A DNA stretch of 64,000 nt from PR03 sp031362725 (lineage in GTDB: Bacteria; Myxococcota_A; UBA9160; PR03), in the NCBI GenBank assembly GCA_031362725.1, contig JANLTC010000016.1, forward strand, positions 28,841 through 92,840, read 5' to 3'. Both the position numbers and the translations under genes were made by a program. Of this stretch, positions 56,387-64,000 are shown piece after piece. Every line of letters begins with the position of its first letter. The stretch's first letter is position 1. Under the pieces are notes generated by a model. That model saw only the letters and a list, made by a program, of their open reading frames with translations, was not told the origin of the DNA and did not search any database.

Positions 56387-57382
56387 ATGAAACGTTCACG
56401 TCTCGCCCTATCCCTCGCGTCGGCGCTCTTCGTCACGCTGGCGAGTGGGCTCGCGCCGCTCGGCGCGGCAGCTGAAGCGGTGAAGGTCGATGCCTCGATC
56501 CCCGCCTACAAGACCGTCAGCGGCGTCGCCGGCAACTTGAACTCGATCGGATCGGACACGCTCAACAACGTGATGACGCTGTGGGCCGAGACCTTCCGCA
56601 CCAAGTACCCGAATGTCCGCATCCAGATCGAGGGCAAGGGATCCTCGACGGCGCCGCCCGCGCTGATCGACGGCACCGCGCAGGTCGGTCCGATGAGCCG
56701 CGAGATGAAGCCGACCGAGATCGACGCGTTCGAGAAGAAGTTCGGCTACGCGCCGACGGCCTACAAAGTCGCCGTCGATGCGCTCGCGGTCTACGTCAAC
56801 AAGGACAATCCGCTGGACAAGCTCACGTTGCCGCAGGTGGATGCGATCTTCTCGAAGACACGCCGCTGCGGCGCACCGGCAGCGATCGAACAATGGTCAC
56901 AGCTCGGACAGAGCGGCATGTACGCAAACCGCCGCATCAGTCTGTACGGCCGCAACTCGGCGTCGGGCACCTACGGCTACTTCAAGGAGCACGCGCTCTG
57001 CGGCGGCGACTTCCGCGATGACGTGAAGGAGCAACCGGGTTCGGCGTCGGTGGTGCAAGGCGTCACCGAGGACAGCTTCGGCATCGGCTACAGCGGCATC
57101 GGCTACAAGACCTCGAGCGTGAAGGCGCTCGATCTCGCCGCGAAGGATGGCGGACCCTTCGCAAAGGCGGAGGCCGCAGACGTCTACGCCGGCAAGTATC
57201 CGCTGGCGCGCTTCCTGATGGTGTACGTGAACCAGGCGCCCGGCCGCCCGCTCGATCCGCTCGTCCGGGAGTTCCTGCGCATGGTGCTGTCGAAGGAAGG
57301 CCAGGAAGTCGTCGTGAAGGATGGCTATCTGCCGCTCACGAAGACGATCTTCGCGCAAGAGCACGCCAAGCTGGAACGCTGA
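56387..57382 (+). CDS. pstS: Phosphate-binding periplasmic protein PstS
   Basis: 331 aa. Signal peptide 'LALSLASALFVTLASGLAPL' then GAAAEA. 'GNLNSIGSDTLNNVMTLWAE' is the PBP opening, 'GKGSSTAPPALIDGTAQVGP' the phosphate loop with SSTAP, 'ISLYGRNSASGTYGYFKEHA' the second loop with SASGTYGYF. It captures inorganic phosphate for PstCAB. AGGAGG (56376-56381) precedes the ATG. Two conserved Cys in 'TRRCGAPAA' and 'HALCGGDF' may pair. Confidence 0.95.
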   Translation: MKRSRLALSLASALFVTLASGLAPLGAAAEAVKVDASIPAYKTVSGVAGNLNSIGSDTLNNVMTLWAETFRTKYPNVRIQIEGKGSSTAPPALIDGTAQVGPMSREMKPTEIDAFEKKFGYAPTAYKVAVDALAVYVNKDNPLDKLTLPQVDAIFSKTRRCGAPAAIEQWSQLGQSGMYANRRISLYGRNSASGTYGYFKEHALCGGDFRDDVKEQPGSASVVQGVTEDSFGIGYSGIGYKTSSVKALDLAAKDGGPFAKAEAADVYAGKYPLARFLMVYVNQAPGRPLDPLVREFLRMVLSKEGQEVVVKDGYLPLTKTIFAQEHAKLER

Positions 57383-57385
57383 TCG

Positions 57386-59644
57386 TTGGCGACGACACCG
57401 ATGCCGATCGGTTCCGGACCCGTCCGGGCGGCTGCCCGGACGGGTCGCTTCGCGCGTGCGCGGCGACGCGTCGCCGTCGATCGCGCGGCCGGGCTCGGGA
57501 TCCGCATCGGCGGACTCGCCGTGATCGTCGGCGTGGCCGGCATCTTCGCATTCCTCGTCTACGAGATCCTGCCGGTGCTGCTCCCCGCGCGCGTGACGCT
57601 CGCCGCGTCGGCGACACTCGCCGGCACCGCGCCACAGGCGTTGTTGCTGGACGAGTACCGCACGCATGATGCCGCCCTCGGCAAGGACGGGGCGCTGCGG
57701 CTGGTGCGCCTTGCCGATGGCGCGACGGTGCAGGAACAGCCGCTCGCCACGGCTTTTGTCGCGGTCACCGTCGATCCCGAGCATTCGGTGCTCGCTGGTG
57801 TCGGCGCCGATGGCGTGGTGCAGGCTGCGCCGGTGACCTTCGCGGCCTCGTTCGACGGACAGACGAGGGTCGTCGCACCGGAACTCGGCGAAATCGCCCG
57901 GATCGAGTTGCTGCCGCCTGCGGAGCCGAACGCGACGCTCCCGGCGATCGCAGGACCGCTTGCGCTGCGCATCGACGCGGCCGCCACGACCGCGGCGGTG
58001 GCACTCGAGGGCAGCGGGATCGCGCTCGCGCTGCGCCATGTCGAAAGCAATGCCTTCACCGGCGAATCCAGCGAAACGGAGGAGCGCCGCATCCTCGCGA
58101 CGCCAGCGCGCGTCACCGCACTCGCGATCGACGCGCGCCAACGCGATCTTTTCGCCGGCACCGCGGATGGGGAGGTGCTGCGCTTCGACCTGCGCGGCAG
58201 CGACGCGCCCCCCGAGCACCTCCGCGCCGGTGACGCCGGCGTTTCCGCACTCACGCTGTTGATCGGCGGGCGAACGCTGATCGTCGGGCAGCAGGACGGC
58301 TCGCTGTCTGCGTGGTTCGCGGTTCCGCAGCCGGAGGGCGGGGATCGCCGCTTCACGCGTATTCGCGACTGGGAACGCTATCCCGCCGCGATCGCACAAC
58401 TGGCCGCGTCGCAGCGCGACCGCACGTTCTTTGCTGCCAGTGCCGACGGCACGCTCGGACTCCAGCACTCGACGTCGGGTCGAACGCTCTGGCGCGCAGC
58501 GTCGCCCGTGGGCGCTCCCTCGGCGCTGGCGTTCGCGCCGAAGGGCGATGGCGCAACGCTCGCCGCCGCGGGAGAGCTCGCCGCATTCGAGGTCGCGAGC
58601 CCGCACCCGGAACTCTCGCTCGCGTCGCTGTTCGGCAAGGTCTGGTACGAAGACGCCGATCGCCCGGCCTACGTTTGGCAATCTTCGAGTGGCGACGACG
58701 CGTTCGAGCCGAAGCTCTCGCTGGTGCCGCTGCTGATCGGAACGCTGAAGGGCACGTTCTACGCACTGCTGCTCGCGGTCCCGCTCGGCGTGCTGGCTGC
58801 GATGTACACCTCGCAGTTCATGCACCCGCGCCTGCAGCGCTTCGTGAAGCCGGGCGTCGAGATCATGGCAGCACTACCGAGCGTGGTGCTGGGCTTCCTC
58901 GCGGCGCTCTGGCTCGCCCCGCGCGTCGAGCGACTCTTCCCCGCCTTCATCGCGATGACGGTGGCGATTCCCTTCGCGGCGATCGCGGGCGGCTGGCTGT
59001 GGGCGCGCCTGCCAAAGCGCTGGACGGTGGGACTGCCGGACGGAACCGAAGTGCTGTGGATCGCGTTGGCGATCGCGGGCTCGATGGCGCTCTGCGTCAG
59101 CTCGGCGGCGTCGATCGAGACGCTGCTCTTCGGCGGATCGTTTCCCCTCTGGCTCGAGCGCTCGACCGGACTCGCATTCGACCAACGCAATGCGGTGGTA
59201 GTGGGCATCGCGATGGGCTTCGCGGTGATTCCGATCATCTTCGCGATTTCGGAGGACGCGTTCTCGAACGTGCCGACCGATCTGGCAGCTGGTTCGCTCG
59301 CGCTCGGCGCGAATCGCTGGCAGACCGTCGTGCGCGTGGTGCTGCCGACCGCGAGTCCCGGGATCTTCTCCGCGATCATGGTGGGCTTCGGCCGCGCCGT
59401 CGGCGAAACCATGATCGTGCTGATGGCGACCGGCAACACGCCGATCCTGTCGCTCAGCCCCTTCAACGGCTTCCGCACGCTCGCGGCAAACATCGCGGTC
59501 GAAGTGCCGGAGGCGCCGCACGGTGGGACGCTCTATCGCACGCTCTTCATCGCGGCGCTGCTGCTCTTCGCGATGACGTTCCTCGTCAACACGGCCGCCG
59601 AGTTGGTGCGACACCGATTGCGCCGCCGCTACGGGCGGCTCTGA
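57386..59644 (+). CDS. pstC: Phosphate ABC transporter permease PstC, long form
   Basis: 752 aa. After an early hydrophobic segment ('IGGLAVIVGVAGIFAFLVYE', residues about 34-53), an extracytoplasmic insert of about 380 residues is repetitive and beta-rich, like a propeller ('LRFDLRGSDAPPEHLRAGDA' and similar). The permease core follows, with 'LIGTLKGTFYALLLAVPLGV' and the EAA-type loop in 'NVPTDLAAGSLALGANRW'. Ordinary PstC is about 320 aa; long forms occur in pseudomonads and others. TTG 57386 (4 bases after pstS) is the first start; ATG 57401 is also possible. Confidence 0.92.
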   Translation: MATTPMPIGSGPVRAAARTGRFARARRRVAVDRAAGLGIRIGGLAVIVGVAGIFAFLVYEILPVLLPARVTLAASATLAGTAPQALLLDEYRTHDAALGKDGALRLVRLADGATVQEQPLATAFVAVTVDPEHSVLAGVGADGVVQAAPVTFAASFDGQTRVVAPELGEIARIELLPPAEPNATLPAIAGPLALRIDAAATTAAVALEGSGIALALRHVESNAFTGESSETEERRILATPARVTALAIDARQRDLFAGTADGEVLRFDLRGSDAPPEHLRAGDAGVSALTLLIGGRTLIVGQQDGSLSAWFAVPQPEGGDRRFTRIRDWERYPAAIAQLAASQRDRTFFAASADGTLGLQHSTSGRTLWRAASPVGAPSALAFAPKGDGATLAAAGELAAFEVASPHPELSLASLFGKVWYEDADRPAYVWQSSSGDDAFEPKLSLVPLLIGTLKGTFYALLLAVPLGVLAAMYTSQFMHPRLQRFVKPGVEIMAALPSVVLGFLAALWLAPRVERLFPAFIAMTVAIPFAAIAGGWLWARLPKRWTVGLPDGTEVLWIALAIAGSMALCVSSAASIETLLFGGSFPLWLERSTGLAFDQRNAVVVGIAMGFAVIPIIFAISEDAFSNVPTDLAAGSLALGANRWQTVVRVVLPTASPGIFSAIMVGFGRAVGETMIVLMATGNTPILSLSPFNGFRTLAANIAVEVPEAPHGGTLYRTLFIAALLLFAMTFLVNTAAELVRHRLRRRYGRL

Positions 59645-59645
59645 G

Positions 59646-61295
59646 ATGCCGGTCACGATGCGTGCGCGGCGCAGCTCGCAGGGGATTGCGTCGCTGCTTA
59701 CCTGGATCACCGCCGGTGCGCTGGCGGTGTGTCTGGTGATGATCGTCGGCCTGCTCGCGCTGGTCGCTTGGAACGGAGCGAGCGCGTTCTTCGTAGAGCC
59801 GATCGAGCTGCTTTCGCTCGCCGATGGGTCGCACGCGCTCGGCGAGATCCACGGCCGCGAGGAGATTCCCGACGCGCAGACGGGACTCCACACCGGTGTG
59901 ATGCGCATCCGGATGCGGACCGGGAATCGCGACGTCACCGGCGTCGACTTCCGCTGGGTCGACGAAGCGCAGATCATCGCGCGTTCGATGCCGGCAGAAG
60001 CGGTGTTGCTCGAGCGCCTCGAATGGGGCCCGTTCTACGGGTTCCCGAAGGAGTTGTTCGCGAACGGTGCCGTCGTCGCGAGCGAGCCCGCAGCGATCCT
60101 CGCCGCCTTCGGCCCCTTGCACGAGCAGAAACTCGCGGTGCGCGCCCGCATCCGCGAGATCGAGCGCGGCCCGGTCGGCGATCTGAACTACGCGATCGAG
60201 CGGGTGCGGCTCGATCTGCGCCGGCTCGAGTTGACCCCCTCGTCGCTTCCCGAACGCGCAGGCGCCCTCGAGGAACTGGTCGCGCGCAAGACCGAGCTGG
60301 AAGCGCGCTACGCAGGGCACCTCGACGAACTCGCGGCGCTGCGCACGCAACTCGCCGACGGCGAGCTGCGGCTCGTCACCGCGGACGGGACGCCGCACGC
60401 GGTACCGATCGGGCAGATCGTGCGCGCCGTGCAGCCGAATGCGCTGGGCTTCGGCGGGAAGCTCGCGCTCTACACCGATCGCATCTGGAACTTCGTATCG
60501 GGCGAGCCGCGCGAAGCGAATACCGAGGGCGGCATCTTCCCGGCGCTCTTCGGCACCGTGATGATGGTGTTCCTGATGTCGCTGTTCGTGGTTCCATTCG
60601 GTGTCGTCTCGGCGATCTACCTGCGCGAATACGCGCGCGACGGCTTCGTCACGCGGGCGGTGCGCATCGCGGTGAACAATCTCGCGGGCGTGCCCTCGAT
60701 CGTCTTCGGTGTCTTCGGGCTCGGGTTCTTCGTCTATGGAATCGGCAGCACGATCGATCAGTTCTTCTTTTCCGCAGCGCTCCCGACACCGACTTTCGGC
60801 ACCGGCGGAATCCTCTGGGCGAGCCTCACGCTCGCGCTACTCACCGTGCCGGTCGTGATCGTCGCGACCGAAGAAGGTCTCGCCGCGGTGCCGCAGATGG
60901 TGCGACAGGGCTCGCGGGCGCTCGGTGCAACGCAGTTCGAGACGCTGCTGCGCGTCGTGCTGCCCGCTGCGGCGCCCGGCATGCTCACCGGCTTGATTCT
61001 CGCGATGGCGCGCGCTGCGGGCGAAGTGGCACCGCTGATGATCGTGGGTATGGTGAAGCTCGCGCCGACGCTTCCGATTGATCAGCACGCGCCGTTCGTC
61101 CACCTGGAGCGCAAGTTCATGCACCTGGGCTTCCACATCTACGACGTGGGTTTCCAGAGCCCGAACGTCGAAGCCGCGGCGCCGCTGGTGTTCGCGACGA
61201 CGGCGCTGCTCATCGCGATCGTGGTGTCGCTCAACCTCGCAGCGGTACTGCTGCGCAATCGTCTGCGCCGGCGCCTCGCGGGCCGTGGCGTCTAG
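59646..61295 (+). CDS. pstA: Phosphate ABC transporter permease PstA, long form
   Basis: 549 aa. One N-terminal helix ('TAGALAVCLVMIVGLLALVA', with I before T), then a 240-residue extracytoplasmic insert with a predicted coiled coil ('LEELVARKTELEARYAGHLD'). The permease core begins at 'GGIFPALFGTVMMVFLMSLF'; 'GSRALGATQFETLLRVVLPA' is the EAA loop. Ordinary PstA is about 280 aa. Only 1 base separates it from pstC. The inserts of PstC and PstA may meet each other or PstS. Confidence 0.92.
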   Translation: MPVTMRARRSSQGIASLLTWITAGALAVCLVMIVGLLALVAWNGASAFFVEPIELLSLADGSHALGEIHGREEIPDAQTGLHTGVMRIRMRTGNRDVTGVDFRWVDEAQIIARSMPAEAVLLERLEWGPFYGFPKELFANGAVVASEPAAILAAFGPLHEQKLAVRARIREIERGPVGDLNYAIERVRLDLRRLELTPSSLPERAGALEELVARKTELEARYAGHLDELAALRTQLADGELRLVTADGTPHAVPIGQIVRAVQPNALGFGGKLALYTDRIWNFVSGEPREANTEGGIFPALFGTVMMVFLMSLFVVPFGVVSAIYLREYARDGFVTRAVRIAVNNLAGVPSIVFGVFGLGFFVYGIGSTIDQFFFSAALPTPTFGTGGILWASLTLALLTVPVVIVATEEGLAAVPQMVRQGSRALGATQFETLLRVVLPAAAPGMLTGLILAMARAAGEVAPLMIVGMVKLAPTLPIDQHAPFVHLERKFMHLGFHIYDVGFQSPNVEAAAPLVFATTALLIAIVVSLNLAAVLLRNRLRRRLAGRGV

Positions 61296-61303
61296 GAATC
61301 GCG

Positions 61304-62110
<807 letters not shown>

Positions 62111-62138
62111 CCCGCCGCACTTCGCGGCTGCGCAGGGC

Positions 62139-62246
62139 GCGGGGGCGGTGCGTTCGTCCAGAACGTCCTCGGCGGCGAGCGTCGCAACTTCGCGTCGGTG
62201 CTTCGAGGCGCCTGCGGATTGTTCTGGCCGAACGCCCCGCCCCCGC
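62139..62246. repeat. long inverted repeat between convergent pstB and porin genes
   Basis: Arms of 26 bases at 62139-62164 and 62221-62246 are reverse complements except at two positions; the shared parts include GCGGGGGCGG and GCGTTCG. Pairing may extend a few bases outward with changes. The 56-base middle can fold further. Could be a bidirectional terminator, a structured RNA or a small palindromic element. The gap 62111-62309 holds no gene. Confidence 0.7.
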
Positions 62247-62309
62247 TCCTTGCCTATTCGTTCCTGAGACCGCGCGCCTCGCAGCAACGATCCACCGGGG
62301 TGAAGACTC

Positions 62310-63689
62310 CTAGAACGCGATGTTCAGGTCGGTCTGGAAGCGAATCCGATCGGCGCCGTTGACGCTGTTCTGATAGGTCGGCAGCGAGTCGTCGATCGCG
62401 TTGCCGAACGAGACCATCGTCTGCAGGTCGGTGTTCGCGAAGAGCCGCCGCGTCAACCAGACGACGTACGCCTCATGATTCGACTTGCCGTCGATCCAAT
62501 CGCTCTCGACGAACTGCGACGGAAATGCGTTCGCTTCGACGTAGAGATAGTCGAAGCCGATCTCGAGGTACTTCGTGCGATCACCGACGACGATCCCGGT
62601 GTTCCAGGCATCTCCATCGCTGCCGCCGCCGAAAGCGGCGGAGGATTCGGCGCTGAAGTTCTTCGCGTAGTCGACCCAGGCGGTCACCGGCCACGCTTCG
62701 AATGCCGAGATCGTCGTGTAGGCGCCGAACTCGCCGACGTTGATCTGTCCGCCGTCGCTGGAACCGGTGAGGCCGTCTTGGATGTTGCCACCCGACGCGG
62801 TCGAGCCCTTGCTGCCGTTGCAGTTGTTTCCGTTCACACCGCGGCAGAGGAAGTTCGCGTCGATCGAGCGGAAGCCGTACCAGGTGGACCGCCCGCCCAC
62901 GAGGATGCTGTCGGTCGCTTTGTAGGAGGCGCCGACTTGCGTGCCGATCAGATGCGGATCGCGCGAGGCCGTGTTCTCGTCGTCGATGAAGTACCCACCG
63001 TTGAAGTAGACGTTGAGTCCCTTGGCCACGTCGCCGCTGACGCGCACCGCCGCGCCTTCGGGAGCAAGGTCGCTGTCCCAGAGCAACAGGTCGCGAATCG
63101 GCTTCCAGACGAACGGGTTGCCCATCTTCCCGACTTCGACGTTCGCCTTCCCGTCCGACAGCGGCACCCAGCTGGCGGGCGCTTTGAGTTCGAGCGAGGC
63201 GCGGTCGATGTAGATCGGCCCGGGGCCCCAGTCGGGCTGGTAGCCGAATGTGATGTTCTCGCTGCGGCTGTCCCCGCCCGCCGGCGAGTTGTTCTGTGTC
63301 TGGCTCGACGCGATCCGGAAGTGCACGAACGCGAAGTCCGTCACTTCGGCATCGACGCCGAGGCGCGCGCGGTAGCGGCCGCGGTACTGGTTCTCCGTGT
63401 CGTCGTCGTCGTACACGAAGCCTTCGCCGCGCAGGCGCAGGTCGCCGTAGAACTTCAGCTTCGGGAGCAAGCTCTTGCGCTCCTGTTCCGAGGCCGAGTA
63501 GCGCGCGGTGAGGCGGCTGTACTCGTCCTCGTCGAGCAGCCCCTTCTCGTTCAGAACGCGCAGGATCTCTACGACCACGGCGGGCTCGGGCGGCGGCTGG
63601 CCGCCGGCCGTCGCCGCGCGGCTCGTTCCCAACGACGCGACCAAGAAGGCCACGACACCCACCAGGCACCGGAACGTCACTCGCTTCAT
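62310..63689 (-). CDS. Outer membrane porin-like beta-barrel protein
   Basis: 459 aa. Signal peptide 'VTFRCLVGVVAFLVASLGTS' then RAATAGG. A short helical 'VVEILRVLNEKGLLDEDEYS' segment, typical of the putative porin family, is followed by alternating beta-strands such as 'LKFYGDLRLRGEGFVYDDDD' and 'YRGRYRARLGVDAEVTDFAF', ending in a C-terminal Phe ('FQTDLNIAF') as outer-membrane barrels do. A Pho-box-like sequence upstream and the neighbouring pst genes suggest that it is made under phosphate limitation and may admit phosphate or phosphate compounds. It is not clearly OprP, whose wording differs. Confidence 0.85.
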   Translation of the reverse strand: MKRVTFRCLVGVVAFLVASLGTSRAATAGGQPPPEPAVVVEILRVLNEKGLLDEDEYSRLTARYSASEQERKSLLPKLKFYGDLRLRGEGFVYDDDDTENQYRGRYRARLGVDAEVTDFAFVHFRIASSQTQNNSPAGGDSRSENITFGYQPDWGPGPIYIDRASLELKAPASWVPLSDGKANVEVGKMGNPFVWKPIRDLLLWDSDLAPEGAAVRVSGDVAKGLNVYFNGGYFIDDENTASRDPHLIGTQVGASYKATDSILVGGRSTWYGFRSIDANFLCRGVNGNNCNGSKGSTASGGNIQDGLTGSSDGGQINVGEFGAYTTISAFEAWPVTAWVDYAKNFSAESSAAFGGGSDGDAWNTGIVVGDRTKYLEIGFDYLYVEANAFPSQFVESDWIDGKSNHEAYVVWLTRRLFANTDLQTMVSFGNAIDDSLPTYQNSVNGADRIRFQTDLNIAF

Positions 63690-63781
63690 GCAGAGCCCCC
63701 CTCGTCGCCACCTGCGCGACGGATCCGTGAAGTATCGCGGCGCACGCTACGAGAATCGGGTCGCAGCCGGGCGAAGGATTG

Positions 63782-63799
63782 GTGACGGAACCGTGAACT
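63782..63799 (-). promoter_or_regulatory. Pho-box-like direct repeat upstream of porin
   Basis: On the minus strand 'AGTTCAC' and 'CCGTCAC' are separated by GGTT, the same 7-4-7 spacing as the pstS box (TCAC repeated every 11 bases). It lies about 93 bases before the porin start. Confidence 0.6.
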
Positions 63800-63854
63800 T
63801 CCCGTTCGCGAGCGACCGGATGCTAGCCCCGCTGGCCGTGCGAGAGAATGGAGA

Positions 63855-64000
63855 TCAGCCGTGTCGCGCCAATTCGCCCGGCGCGCCCGGCAGCTCGACC
63901 CAGAACCGCGAGCCGTGACCGAAGTGGCTCTCGACACCGATCTGCCCGCTCATCGCCTGCACCAGGTGCTTCACGATCGCGAGGCCGAGTCCGGTGCCGC
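63855..64000 (-). CDS. Sensor histidine kinase, C-terminal end only
   Basis: The last 47 residues of a HATPase_c domain: 'GTGLGLAIVKHLVQAMSGQI' (G2 box GTGLGLAIV) followed by 'GVESHFGHGSRFWVELPGAP', then stop TGA at 63855-63857. The rest lies beyond the window. The position beside phoU/pst and a Pho box makes PhoR likely, and the 'GTGLGLAIVKHxx.x.gG.i.veS..G.Gs.F.v.lP' wording fits PhoR/PhoR-like kinases. A paired response regulator would be expected upstream. Confidence 0.88.
   Translation of the reverse strand, partial: GTGLGLAIVKHLVQAMSGQIGVESHFGHGSRFWVELPGAPGELARHG

Overview
This 64 kb window is GC-rich chromosomal DNA with dense, mostly co-oriented bacterial genes and many GTG and TTG starts. 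I see no phage, integrase, transposase or CRISPR array. MglB/MglA, an EF-G closest in wording to mitochondrial EF-G1, a PEP-CTERM protein, long-form PstC/PstA and many TetR and SDR genes suggest a deltaproteobacterial-type lineage (Myxococcota or Desulfobacterota sensu lato). That is an inference; there is no rRNA here to settle it.

Layout. 0-7 kb: a cut-off epimerase, efp, another epimerase and a glycosyltransferase, a degenerate GGDEF-like protein, and one ORF joining haem A synthase (CtaA/COX15) to a type II NADH dehydrogenase. 7-15 kb: redox and metabolic genes, namely an SDR, a Tat-exported GMC oxidoreductase pair, and a TetR / ferritin-like diiron pair behind a perfect 18-bp palindrome, then an SDR, an ArsC-like protein, a TerB-like protein and a lysine-rich histone-like protein. 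15-21.6 kb: translation genes (spdEFG1-type fusA coupled to a P-loop ATPase, a formyltransferase, IF-1 with a repeat-coded tail, tRNA-Ser). 21.6-26.2 kb: a catabolic-looking cluster (two SDRs, an MDR broken by an in-frame amber codon, a CMD-family protein) divergent from a TetR-VOC pair across a 20-bp inverted repeat.

26-37.5 kb: a small CxxC protein; a 1006-aa transporter-HEAT-cNMP-binding fusion; a desaturase; lnt; and a 1732-aa protein with cyclase-AAA-cyclase-AAA-TPR order, in which only the second cyclase keeps the catalytic Asn/Arg. A nucleotide cyclase and a cyclic-nucleotide-binding membrane protein in one neighbourhood suggest a cAMP circuit. 37.5-42 kb: SRP RNA, dnaX, ybaB, recR, then mglB-mglA. 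42-48 kb: assorted enzymes and a PEP-CTERM protein. 48-55.3 kb: priA-def-fmt-htpX-rsmB-rpe. 55.5-64 kb: a phosphate block with divergent phoU, pstSCAB, a porin and the end of a sensor kinase; Pho-box-like repeats lie before pstS and before the porin.

Two families of short intergenic repeats recur through the window. One is about 34-38 bp, has seven clear copies and two weaker ones, and often overlaps a stop codon. The other forms hairpins between convergent genes.
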